A stretch of DNA of 64,000 bases, taken from the NCBI RefSeq assembly GCF_026278345.1, contig NZ_CP111085.1, positions 2,993,501 to 3,057,500 of the forward strand. Reading direction: 5' to 3'. A program made the translations under genes and the position numbers. This document shows, one piece after another, positions 6,587 to 14,230 of this stretch. The first letter of the stretch is position 1. Every line of letters begins with the position of its first letter. This DNA comes from Tellurirhabdus rosea (GTDB taxonomy: Bacteria; Bacteroidota; Bacteroidia; Cytophagales; Spirosomataceae). The notes below the pieces were generated by a model. That model ran no database searches, was not told the DNA's origin, and saw nothing but the letters and a program-made list of their open reading frames with translations.

Positions 6587-8125
6587 TTAGTCCGCGTAAT
6601 CCAGCCGGTCCGCTGCGCGGTTCAGAATATCGTCCAGATACTCCCGGCTGTTGCTCAGGCGGGGTACCTTGTGCTGTCCGCCCAGCTTGCCGCGATTGCC
6701 CATCCAGGCGTAGAACGTGCCGCGAGGCACAACGTGGACAATAGGTTCCTTGAGCACCATATCGTTGTAGCGCTTGGCGTCGTAGTCGGAGTTCACCTGC
6801 CGCAGGGTTTCGTCCAGAATCTGGTTGAAACGCTCCTGGTCGTCGGGGTCGTGGCTGAACTCGATGACCCACTCGTGGCGGCCATGCGTGCCGCTGCCCA
6901 TGTACACCGGACCCGCCGTATAGTCGCTGACCGCCGCGCCCGTAGCCTCACAGGCCCGGGTAATGGCCGTTTCGGCATTTTCCACGATCACTTCCTCGCC
7001 AAAGGCATTAATGAAATGCTTCGTCCGGCCGCTGACTTTCAGCCGGTGCGGATACAGCGACGTAAAGCGTACCGTATCGCCGACGCGGTAGCGCCACAGC
7101 CCGCCGTTCGTCGAGATGACGAGGGCGTAATTTTTATCAATTTCCACCTCGTCGATGGTCAGCGCGCGCGGATACGGGTCTTCGGCCTGCTCCACTGGAA
7201 CAAACTCGTAGAAAATGCCGTAATCGAGCATCAGCATCATCTCGCCAATCCGGCTCAGGTCGTCCTGCACGGCAAAGAAGCCTTCGGACGCGTTGTACGT
7301 TTCGAGGTAGGTAATGTCTTTCGACGGGAAAACATCGTGCGAAAACAAATCCCGGTACGGCTGGAAAGCCACGGCGCCGTGAATGAACACTTCAAAATTC
7401 GGCCAGACTTCCAGAATATTACGCTTGCCCGTCAGTTGCAGAATCCGTTCGAGCAGCACCAGCGTCCAAGTTGGTACGCCGAGGATGCTCGTGACGTTTT
7501 CCTTCGAGGTGATTTCCGCCATGCGCTCAATCTTCGCCTCCCATTCGCCCATCAGGGCCACTTCGAGAGGCGGCGTGCGGATGTACTGGCCCCAGGTGGG
7601 CAGGTTTTTCATAATCACGGCCGATACGTCGCCCGCGAAGCCGTGACTGCTGTACGGGTTGTCGTGCAGACTGCCGCCGATGGAAACGCCCTTGCCTTCG
7701 AAGACCTTACTTTCGGGCCGGTTGGCGATGTAAAACGCCATCAGGTCCTTGCCGCCGCGAAAATGACATTCGTCCAGGGATTCCTGCGAAACGGGAATGA
7801 ACTTACTCCGGGCGTTGGTGGTGCCGGACGATTTGGAAAACCAGTGGATCGGCGTTGGCCAGAGCACATTCCGTTCGCCTTTCATGACCCGTTCGATGTA
7901 CGGAAACAGGTCTTCATAGGCCGAAACGGGCACCCGTTCCTGAAATCCGCGGATGGTGCGGATGTCCGAAAACTGGTGCTGCCGCCCAAATTCGGTTCGT
8001 TTTCCTTTTTCGATTAGTTGTCGAAATACGCCTTGCTGGATTTCCTCCGGATGCTTCATCATGTACTCCAGGCGCGGTAAACGCCGCTTCAGGAGCCATT
8101 TGAGTGTGGTATTTAGCAAGGTCAT
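6587..8125 (-). CDS. GH3 auxin-responsive-promoter family protein (acyl-adenylating)
   Basis: The 512-residue protein belongs to the GH3 family, plant enzymes that adenylate carboxylic acids (such as auxin or jasmonate) and join them to amino acids. Visible family motifs are the ATP-binding HWFSKSSGTTNARSKFIPVS (about residues 88-107), the YNASEGFFAVQDD segment and the FEEV-like motif in TKHFINAFGEEVIVENAE near residue 375. Bacterial members are common in Bacteroidota and their substrates are unknown. ATG 8125 (MTLLNTTLKWLLKRRL) is chosen, since codons further upstream overlap the preceding gene. It lies 31 bases behind the GDPD gene, so the two probably form an operon. Confidence 0.9.
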   Translation of the reverse strand: MTLLNTTLKWLLKRRLPRLEYMMKHPEEIQQGVFRQLIEKGKRTEFGRQHQFSDIRTIRGFQERVPVSAYEDLFPYIERVMKGERNVLWPTPIHWFSKSSGTTNARSKFIPVSQESLDECHFRGGKDLMAFYIANRPESKVFEGKGVSIGGSLHDNPYSSHGFAGDVSAVIMKNLPTWGQYIRTPPLEVALMGEWEAKIERMAEITSKENVTSILGVPTWTLVLLERILQLTGKRNILEVWPNFEVFIHGAVAFQPYRDLFSHDVFPSKDITYLETYNASEGFFAVQDDLSRIGEMMLMLDYGIFYEFVPVEQAEDPYPRALTIDEVEIDKNYALVISTNGGLWRYRVGDTVRFTSLYPHRLKVSGRTKHFINAFGEEVIVENAETAITRACEATGAAVSDYTAGPVYMGSGTHGRHEWVIEFSHDPDDQERFNQILDETLRQVNSDYDAKRYNDMVLKEPIVHVVPRGTFYAWMGNRGKLGGQHKVPRLSNSREYLDDILNRAADRLDYAD

Positions 8126-8156
8126 ATTGGATGCTTTTTGGTAAATATAAATAAAC

Positions 8157-9050
8157 TTACAAACCTTTCGCCCGGTCGGGGTAATCGGTAATGAGTCCGT
8201 CAACGCCCCAGTTTTTCAGCTTCTTCATCCGTTCGGCATCGTTAACGGTCCACGGAATCACCTGTATTCCCCGCTTTTGCAGCGCCTGGATTTTTGTTTT
8301 CCCCAGCAGCAGGTGGTTCGGACTGTAGACGTCGGGCACGAAGCCAAGCTCGTCCAGATGCGTTTCCCAGCTTCTTTGATTCGACACCAAAGCGGCCAGC
8401 CGGACCTTTCGGTAGCGGCCCGCTTCTATCTCCTTTTTCCAGTGTTTCAGGACGTTGAAATCGAAACTCTGCAGTATAACGCGCTCAGCCGGAAGTTGTT
8501 CGGCTATTACCCCGTGTACCAGGTCGGAAAATTCGTCAACGGCCGGCTGCGACACGCCGTATTCTTTTTGGTCGCTTTTGATCTCAATGTTAAATGAAAC
8601 CGGCGGCAGGTTTTTACTTTTCCGGTACGCTTCTGCCTCCCGAATGACATCTTTCAGCAGCGGTTTGGCCACTTTTATTTTTTCCTGCTCCGGATACGAG
8701 GGGTTTCCGGCGGACCCACAGTCGTATTGTTTTATCTGGTCGTAGGTCATCCGAAACAGATTCAGATTTTTTTCCGACTTTTTATCCACTGGCTGCCCGC
8801 CGGGCGTCAGGCAGTACGCCGCGTTCATGTACGGTTCGTGCGATACCACCACCTGCCGGTCCTGGCTGATCACTACGTCCAGCTCCAGCGTCGTCACGCC
8901 CAGATCCAAAGCTTTTTTAAACGCGGGAATCGAGTTTTCCGGCATCAGTCCGCGGCAGCCACGGTGGCCCTGGAGGTCGAAGGGAGCGGCGGATTGAGCA
9001 AACATGGTGTGGGAGAGCAAAATACCGGCAATCAAAGCGGGCAAGCGCAT
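8157..9050 (-). CDS. Glycerophosphodiester phosphodiesterase family protein
   Basis: The 297-residue protein has a Sec signal peptide (MRLPALIAGILLSHTMFAQS) and a GDPD TIM-barrel. The catalytic pattern is complete: H29-R30 in LQGHRGCRGLMPENS, E56 and D58 in TLELDVV, and H71 in VVSHEPY. It would hydrolyse glycerophosphodiesters, outside the inner membrane, to glycerol-3-phosphate and an alcohol. Near the C-terminus VIPWTVND and GVDGLITDYPDRAKGL are typical of the family. It is the first gene of a probable two-gene unit with the GH3-family gene and is divergent from the acylase gene. Confidence 0.92.
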   Translation of the reverse strand: MRLPALIAGILLSHTMFAQSAAPFDLQGHRGCRGLMPENSIPAFKKALDLGVTTLELDVVISQDRQVVVSHEPYMNAAYCLTPGGQPVDKKSEKNLNLFRMTYDQIKQYDCGSAGNPSYPEQEKIKVAKPLLKDVIREAEAYRKSKNLPPVSFNIEIKSDQKEYGVSQPAVDEFSDLVHGVIAEQLPAERVILQSFDFNVLKHWKKEIEAGRYRKVRLAALVSNQRSWETHLDELGFVPDVYSPNHLLLGKTKIQALQKRGIQVIPWTVNDAERMKKLKNWGVDGLITDYPDRAKGL

Positions 9051-9160
9051 GGATGAATGATTTAGCGTTAAAAATACGGGAAAATTACAGAGTATGAAGG
9101 AGTCAGGCAGTATGAAGCGGATTATGTGTTTGTGAAATATCCCGGAAAGCGCAGGCTATA

Positions 9161-9192
9161 TTTTGGACAAACTGAAGAATAAATTTACTTTG
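9161..9192 (+). promoter_or_regulatory. Predicted promoter of the acylase gene
   Basis: TTTTG (9161-9165) is followed after 19 bases by TTACTTTG (9185-9192), one base off TAnnTTTG and followed by GCATC. Transcription would start near 9199, about 23 bases before the ATG. The remaining gap 9051-9160 shows no other clear signal. Confidence 0.55.
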
Positions 9193-9221
9193 CATCATAC
9201 GGTAATGCACTTTCCCCGGTT

Positions 9222-11651
9222 ATGAGACTCGTTAAAGCCCTTTTTTCCCTGCTGTTGGCCGCCGGATTAATCTACGCTCTGGATCGCAGCTGGGGTTCGG
9301 TTCCGGCCTTCGGCAGGTTGATCAGCCCGTTTGTCGGCTTCTGGCAAAACGCTGAATCCGCTTCGCCCACCGACCAGACGCTCGACCTCGCAGGCACCCG
9401 CGCCGCCGTGACGGTGGCGTACGACGACCTCGGTGTGCCGCACGTTTTTGCCCAGAACGACCATGATGTCTACTTCGCCCAGGGCTACATCACGGCCCGC
9501 GACCGCCTCTGGCAGATGGAGTTTCAGACGCATGCCGCCGCCGGACGGATTTCCGAAATTGTGGGGGAACGCGCCGCCGAACTGGACCGCTTCAACCGGC
9601 GGCTGGGCATGGTGTACGGAGCCGAGCAGTTCATGAAAGGCGTGGAGGCCGATCCGAAAACCAAAGAAATGCTGCAGGCTTATTCCGATGGCATCAATGC
9701 GTATATCAACAGCCTGTCGCCCGCCCGGTATCCGCTCGAATACAAACTGCTGGGTTACGCCCCCGAGCCGTGGACGCCCTTCAAGTGCGCGCTGCTGCTG
9801 AAGCAGATGACCAGTACGCTGGCGCTCGGCAACGACGACGCGGACATGACAAACATTCTGGCCCGCTACGGCAAGGCTGTCACCAGCGATCTGTTTCCGA
9901 ACTACCCGGCTCTGGAAAGCCCCATCATTCCGTCCGGAACCCCGTGGAATTTCACGTCGCTGAAAGTGCCCCAGCCGCCCAAAGACTCGCTCAACAGTAC
10001 GCCGCTGGCCGTAAACCTGCCGCACCATGACCCGTCGATTGGGAGCAACAACTGGGCGGTCGGCGGGGCGAAGTCGGCGACGGGCTACCCGATTCTGGCC
10101 AACGACCCGCACCTGACCCTGAGCCTGCCGTCAATCTGGTACCAGATTCAGCTGCATACGCCGGAGATGAACGTGTACGGCGCTTCGCTGCCAGGTTCGC
10201 CAGGCGTAATCATTGGTTTTAACCGGAATGTGGCCTGGGGCGTCACCAACGTTGGGTCGGATGTGCTCGATCTGTACCGGATAAAATTCAGGGATGCGAA
10301 AAAGGAACAGTACTGGCACGACAACCAGTGGAAGCCCGTCCGCCGCCGCGTGGAAGTGGTCAGGGTGAAAGGCCGTCCGGATGTCATGGATACCGTCCTG
10401 TACACGCACCACGGACCGGTGATGTATCTGGAAAACGAAAAACCGTTTCGGGATAATTTTCCCGCTGGATACGCCGTCCGCTGGATTGCCCATGAAGTGT
10501 CCAACGACGTCAAGTGCTTTTATTTCCTCAACCGGGCCCGGAACTACGACGATTACCGCAAGGCGCTGACCTATTACGCAGCTCCGGCCCAGAACTTTGT
10601 CTTTGCCAGCAATGGAAACGACATCGCCATCACGCCTAACGGCAAATTTCCGTTGAAATGGAAAGAGCAGGGCAAATTCCTGCTCGACGGCACTAACCCG
10701 GCCCACGACTGGCAGGGCTGGATACCGGCCGAACAGAACCCGCATGTGAAGAATCCGCCGCGTGGCTTTGTCAGCTCTGCCAACCAGTTCTCCACCGACC
10801 CGACGTACCCGTATTACCTCCACTGGGAATACGCGCCCGCCGAGCGCGGACGCCGCATCAACGACCGGCTGACGAGCATGCAGAAAGCGACCGTCGATAG
10901 CCTGCGGATGCTACAGAATGACAACTACAACCTCCGCGCCGCCGACTTCCTGCCCGTGATGCTGCCCGCCGTGCAGACGCAGGGACTGAGTTCGGAACAG
11001 CAGAAGGCGCTGCAGGCCGTTCGGACGTGGAATTTTCAAAACAGTCCGGATGCCGCCGGAGCGAGCATCTTCACCGTTTGGCTGGGTGTCCTGCGGACGG
11101 CGGTCTGGGAGGACGATCTGCCGACCGAGGGCGCAAGACCCATGCGCTATCCGTCCTGGGACCGCCTGCTGACACTGATCAAAAAAGAACCCGCTTCCCG
11201 CTGGTTCGACAACTGCCGGACCACTGACCGCCGCGAGACGTACGCCGAGCTGGTCAACAGCAGCTTCCGCACGGCCGTCGATTCTTTGCAGAAAATGCAC
11301 GGCTCGCTAGGCGGGAAATGGGCCTGGGCGGCGCATAAAAGTACGGACATCCGCCACCTGATTCCCGGCCTGGATGCCCTCAGTGCCATGGATGTGCAGA
11401 TTGGCGGAGGAAGTAGCGTCGTGAATGCAACGACGGAACGAATTGGGCCTTCGTGGCGCATGGTGGTGGCTCTTGGACCTACGCCGAAAGGCTACGGCGT
11501 TTATCCCGGCGGGCAGTCGGGCAACCCCGGAAGTCCCTATTACCTGAATCTGCTCGAAACCTGGCGGAAAGGCGAATTGAACGAATTGCTGTTTCTGCAA
11601 TCGGCCAATGAACAAAGCCCGCGGATCAAGTCGAAATTAAGCATCAAATAA
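9222..11651 (+). CDS. Penicillin acylase family protein (Ntn-hydrolase)
   Basis: The 809-residue precursor has an N-terminal membrane/signal segment (ALFSLLLAAGLIYAL). Its alpha region carries DDLGVPHVFAQNDHDVYFAQGY and DRLWQMEF, typical of this family. The beta chain begins at Ser275 in IGSNNWAVGG; autocleavage before this serine creates the catalytic nucleophile. Downstream NDPHLTLSLPSIWYQIQLH and GFNRNVAWGVTN are the expected beta-chain motifs. Members hydrolyse amide bonds of penicillins, aculeacin or acyl-homoserine lactones. The natural substrate here cannot be told. The next gene follows after 4 bases, so they are cotranscribed. Confidence 0.93.
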   Translation: MRLVKALFSLLLAAGLIYALDRSWGSVPAFGRLISPFVGFWQNAESASPTDQTLDLAGTRAAVTVAYDDLGVPHVFAQNDHDVYFAQGYITARDRLWQMEFQTHAAAGRISEIVGERAAELDRFNRRLGMVYGAEQFMKGVEADPKTKEMLQAYSDGINAYINSLSPARYPLEYKLLGYAPEPWTPFKCALLLKQMTSTLALGNDDADMTNILARYGKAVTSDLFPNYPALESPIIPSGTPWNFTSLKVPQPPKDSLNSTPLAVNLPHHDPSIGSNNWAVGGAKSATGYPILANDPHLTLSLPSIWYQIQLHTPEMNVYGASLPGSPGVIIGFNRNVAWGVTNVGSDVLDLYRIKFRDAKKEQYWHDNQWKPVRRRVEVVRVKGRPDVMDTVLYTHHGPVMYLENEKPFRDNFPAGYAVRWIAHEVSNDVKCFYFLNRARNYDDYRKALTYYAAPAQNFVFASNGNDIAITPNGKFPLKWKEQGKFLLDGTNPAHDWQGWIPAEQNPHVKNPPRGFVSSANQFSTDPTYPYYLHWEYAPAERGRRINDRLTSMQKATVDSLRMLQNDNYNLRAADFLPVMLPAVQTQGLSSEQQKALQAVRTWNFQNSPDAAGASIFTVWLGVLRTAVWEDDLPTEGARPMRYPSWDRLLTLIKKEPASRWFDNCRTTDRRETYAELVNSSFRTAVDSLQKMHGSLGGKWAWAAHKSTDIRHLIPGLDALSAMDVQIGGGSSVVNATTERIGPSWRMVVALGPTPKGYGVYPGGQSGNPGSPYYLNLLETWRKGELNELLFLQSANEQSPRIKSKLSIK

Positions 11652-11655
11652 CCCT

Positions 11656-12003
11656 ATGCTCCCGTTTCTCCTCATTGCCCTGCTGAGCGCAGCGGCGCAG
11701 TTTTTTCTTCCCTGGTGGATCATCGGCGTTATTGCCTTCGCCGTTTGCTACTGGCGCAGTCCGGGCGGTGGACGGGCTTTCCTGAACGGATTTCTGGGAA
11801 TTGCCGTCGTCTGGCTGGTTTACGCGCTGGTGCAGCATACGCAGACGGGCGGCCTGCTGACGGGCCGGATGGCGCTGCTCATTTTCAAAACGGAAAACGG
11901 ATGGCTGATGCTGCTGGTCACTACGCTGGTTGGCGGCCTGGTCGGCGGCCTGTCGGGACTGGCTGGGTATCAGGTTCGGCAGGTTTTTCAACCAAAAGCG
12001 TAG
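11656..12003 (+). CDS. Small membrane protein, unknown function
   Basis: The 115-residue hydrophobic protein has about four membrane segments: LLIALLSAAAQFFLPWWI, IIGVIAFAVCYW, FLNGFLGIAVVWLVYALV and a Gly-rich LLVTTLVGGLVGGLSGLAGY. It starts 4 bases after the acylase stop and so is very likely cotranscribed with it. No catalytic motif is visible. It may be an inner-membrane partner of the acylase, but only the spacing supports that. Confidence 0.75.
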   Translation: MLPFLLIALLSAAAQFFLPWWIIGVIAFAVCYWRSPGGGRAFLNGFLGIAVVWLVYALVQHTQTGGLLTGRMALLIFKTENGWLMLLVTTLVGGLVGGLSGLAGYQVRQVFQPKA

Positions 12004-12021
12004 AATATCCTTCTGAACTTG

Positions 12022-12029
12022 TATTTTTG
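12022..12029 (+). promoter_or_regulatory. Possible promoter (-7) of the OmpH-like gene
   Basis: TATTTTTG fits TAnnTTTG, but no TTG is found 18-21 bases upstream. If used, the transcript would start about 20 bases before the start codon. Confidence 0.3.
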
Positions 12030-12059
12030 TTACCTCAAATTGTTAAATACCTGTTGATT

Positions 12060-12668
12060 GTGAAACAAGCCTCGTTGATTCTGAATGTGGTTTTGGCCGC
12101 GGCCGTAGCCTACTTGTACTACCTGCATTTCTCCGGACCCAGCACCGAGTCGTCTGCCGCCACCGCCGCCGATTCAACCGTTGCTCCAGTCAAGAAAGTC
12201 GTCTATGTGAATGTCGATTCGCTGCTGACGAATTACGAATATTTCAAAGACACCAAGAAGCTGCTCGAAAGCAAGCGTTTCCAGCTCGACAACGACCTGA
12301 ACTCGAAAGGCCGCTCGCTGCAGAACGAAATCGCCTTCTTCCAGCAGAAAGCCCAGACGATGACGATGGAGCAGGCGCGCGCCACGGAAGCGGCTCTTCA
12401 GCAGAAACAGCAGAACTTCCTGGCCTACCGCGAACAGGCGGCTGCCCGGCTGGCCGAAGAGGAAGCCAAGAAGAATGAAGAACTTTATTCACAGATTCAG
12501 GATTACCTGAGAAAAGTGAACAAATCGAACCAGTATGATTTTGTGCTGGGCTATACCAAAGGCGGCGGCATTCTGTTTGCCGACCAGTCGCTGGACGCCA
12601 CCAGGCAGATCATCGCCGGGCTGAACAAGGAATACAAAGACAGAGAGCAGGCTCCTGCCAAAAAATAA
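12060..12668 (+). CDS. OmpH/Skp family periplasmic chaperone-like protein
   Basis: The 202-residue protein starts with one membrane segment (ASLILNVVLAAAVAYLYYLHF). A Ser/Thr/Ala linker follows, then the OmpH opening VVYVNVDSLLTNYEYFK and a long charged coiled coil rich in Gln, Glu and Lys (residues about 60-165). It ends with the fold-closing YDFVLGYTKGGGILFADQSL and a DATRQIIAGLN motif. Skp/OmpH proteins hold unfolded outer-membrane proteins in the periplasm. GTG 12060 (VKQASLILN) is chosen; TTG 12054 is two codons upstream. The reading frame stays open far upstream but there overlaps the previous gene in another frame. Confidence 0.85.
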   Translation: MKQASLILNVVLAAAVAYLYYLHFSGPSTESSAATAADSTVAPVKKVVYVNVDSLLTNYEYFKDTKKLLESKRFQLDNDLNSKGRSLQNEIAFFQQKAQTMTMEQARATEAALQQKQQNFLAYREQAAARLAEEEAKKNEELYSQIQDYLRKVNKSNQYDFVLGYTKGGGILFADQSLDATRQIIAGLNKEYKDREQAPAKK

Positions 12669-12689
12669 GCCGCTCCCTCAGGAAGCCTT

Positions 12690-12716
12690 AACCCCGGACA
12701 CCCTCCGGGGTTTTTT
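12690..12716 (+). terminator. Rho-independent terminator after the OmpH-like gene
   Basis: AACCCCGGA (12690-12698) pairs with TCCGGGGTT (12704-12712), followed by a run of T (to 12716). Confidence 0.9.
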
Positions 12717-12720
12717 CGTA

Positions 12721-12829
12721 ACCCGGAATGCTATTCCGGGTTTATTGCACCAGAGCATCACCTGTGGTTAAGCTTTCCCGGAATAGTATTCCGGGTTACA
12801 TTTAAGGCCGGAATAGCATTCCGGGTTAT
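12721..12829. repeat. Three copies of a short palindrome CCGGAATA-GC-ATTCCGG
   Basis: Copies lie at about 12721-12742 (ACCCGGAATGCTATTCCGGG), 12776-12796 (CCCGGAATAGTATTCCGGGT) and 12808-12827 (CCGGAATAGCATTCCGGGTT). Each can form its own hairpin, and copies one and three are reverse complements at the centre. They fill the gap between the ompH-type terminator and smpB, the last one ending about 8 bases before the smpB ATG. Confidence 0.85.
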
Positions 12830-12835
12830 TGAGTT

Positions 12836-13303
12836 ATGGCTAAAGAGAAAGAGAAGATCGCTAAACACGTGGACATCCGGAACCGCCGGGCGTCTTTCGA
12901 ATACTTTTTTTTGGATACGTATACCGCGGGCATTATGCTGACCGGCACCGAGATCAAATCCATCCGCCAGGGCAAGGTCAATTTGGGCGACGCCTACTGC
13001 TTTTTCCTGAACGACGGGCTGTACATCCGCCAGATGCACATTTCGCCGTACACCGAAGGCACGCACTACAACCACGAACCGCTGCGCGACCGCAAGCTGC
13101 TGCTCCAGAAAAAAGAGCTGAAAAAACTGCAGGACAAGCTGACCGACCAGGGCCTGACGGTCATTCCCGTGCGGATGTTTATCAACGACCGGGGTTTTGC
13201 CAAGCTGGAGATCGCCCTGGCCAAAGGAAAAAAACTGTACGACAAACGGGAAAGCATCAAGGAACGCGATGTAAGCCGGGACCTGGACCGGGAACGGTAC
13301 TAA
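12836..13303 (+). CDS. smpB: SsrA-binding protein
   Basis: The 155-residue protein matches SmpB, the partner of tmRNA in trans-translation, which frees stalled ribosomes. Seen are RRASFEYFFLDTYTAGIMLTGTEIKSIRQ with the GTEIKS core (residues 20-48), the YIRQMHISPYTEG motif near 64-76, HEPLRDRKLLL near 81-91, and LGKK-type GKKLYDKRESIKERD near the basic C-tail. Length is standard. The tmRNA gene itself is not in this window. The 5' end is preceded by palindromic repeats that could form a hairpin at the leader. Confidence 0.97.
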   Translation: MAKEKEKIAKHVDIRNRRASFEYFFLDTYTAGIMLTGTEIKSIRQGKVNLGDAYCFFLNDGLYIRQMHISPYTEGTHYNHEPLRDRKLLLQKKELKKLQDKLTDQGLTVIPVRMFINDRGFAKLEIALAKGKKLYDKRESIKERDVSRDLDRERY

Positions 13304-13483
13304 GGGAGTTACGAGGGAAGAAACGCCGAATTACGGGTCCGGTGGAGCAGAATCCGCCTTTCACAAAGGACATAATTGGTGTTTTTTCATTCGTAAATTT
13401 TTTATGAACATTCGGCGCACAACTCGTTTTTGTAGTTATATATCAGTAAATTGCTATAAAAACGAAAGGAGCCAGACGTCGAT

Positions 13484-14002
13484 ATGGGCAGGAAAGTACT
13501 GGTGCTAAATCAAGATTACAGCGCATTGAGCATTTGCTCCGTACCGAAAGCGTTTCTGCTGGTTTATCTCAACAAAGCAGAATTAGTTGCCGAATCTGAA
13601 TCTCATGTCCTGCGTACGGTATCGGATGCATATCCTTCACCGACCGTTATTCGCCTTCACCGCTATGTTCATCTGCCGTACAAGGGCGTTATGCTCAACC
13701 GGCAGAACATCTTCAAGCGCGACGGCAACCGCTGCCAGTATTGTGGCACACACGAAGAACTGACGCTCGACCACGTCATGCCGAAGTCCCGCGGCGGAAA
13801 GACCAACTGGGACAACCTGGTGACTGCCTGCAAGCGATGCAACTCCCGCAAAGGCGACCTGACGCCGGAAGAGGCGAACCTCAAACTGCATCACAAACCG
13901 TTTAAGCCGTCCTTCCTTGTCTTTCTGCGGGATTTTTCGGGCTCCGTCGAGGATAGCTGGATGCCATTCCTGAGCAAGCGCGAAAAGGGCGTAATCAATT
14001 AA
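13484..14002 (+). CDS. HNH endonuclease family protein
   Basis: The 172-residue protein has a leading domain (GRKVLVLNQDYSALSICSVPK) and an HNH domain. The zinc-binding Cys pairs CQYC (about residue 85) and CKRCN (about 117) flank the catalytic LDHVMPKSRGGKTNWDNLVTA. This is the small stand-alone HNH protein conserved in many Bacteroidota and cyanobacteria. It would cut or bind DNA, but its role is unknown; restriction partners are absent. It sits alone in a 180-base upstream gap without a convincing promoter. A GAAAGGAG stretch lies about 12 bases before the ATG, which is rather far for ribosome binding. Confidence 0.88.
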   Translation: MGRKVLVLNQDYSALSICSVPKAFLLVYLNKAELVAESESHVLRTVSDAYPSPTVIRLHRYVHLPYKGVMLNRQNIFKRDGNRCQYCGTHEELTLDHVMPKSRGGKTNWDNLVTACKRCNSRKGDLTPEEANLKLHHKPFKPSFLVFLRDFSGSVEDSWMPFLSKREKGVIN

Positions 14003-14024
14003 AAGAACGAATTAGCGACCCAAG

Positions 14025-14086
14025 ACGCGGAGGTTTGCACCGGGCACACAGAGAACGCTTTGTGGCCCGGGTGCGGGCCTCCGCGT
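14025..14086. repeat. GC-rich imperfect hairpin upstream of rpsA
   Basis: ACGCGGAGG (14025-14033) pairs with CCTCCGCGT (14078-14086), and inside GCACC-GGGC pairs with GCCCGGGTGC with small gaps. It lies 23 bases after the HNH gene's stop and could end its transcript. The words GACGCGGAGG and GGCACACAGAGAACGC resemble the reiterated-word style of the other palindromes here. Confidence 0.65.
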
Positions 14087-14147
14087 TGCTGGTGGTTAAC
14101 CCAAAAATCTTTTGACTATCAGTGAACTAAAATCGCAGAAGTCTGCT

Positions 14148-14155
14148 TAACTTTG
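14148..14155 (+). promoter_or_regulatory. rpsA promoter -7 element
   Basis: TAACTTTG matches TAnnTTTG and is followed by CATCCG, the same downstream sequence pattern as other translation-gene promoters in this window. A -33 TTG is not seen at the right distance. The leader to the ATG at 14231 is about 70 bases. Confidence 0.6.
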
Positions 14156-14230
14156 CATCCGTTTTTTCAACCAAAATTTCAGCCAGGAAGGTCCGGGGGC
14201 TGATGTAATCAGGACCACAACTAAACATTT

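Noticed and set aside
6671-8017. 448-codon plus-strand frame over the GH3-family gene
   Set aside because: The minus-strand gene has clear family motifs; this frame is its complement.
9267-10112. 281-codon minus-strand frame in the acylase gene
   Set aside because: It falls in the acylase coding region, whose Ntn-hydrolase motifs are intact.
11715-12059. N-terminal extension of the OmpH-like gene
   Set aside because: This stretch overlaps the previous membrane-protein gene in another frame; the signal anchor begins at 12060.
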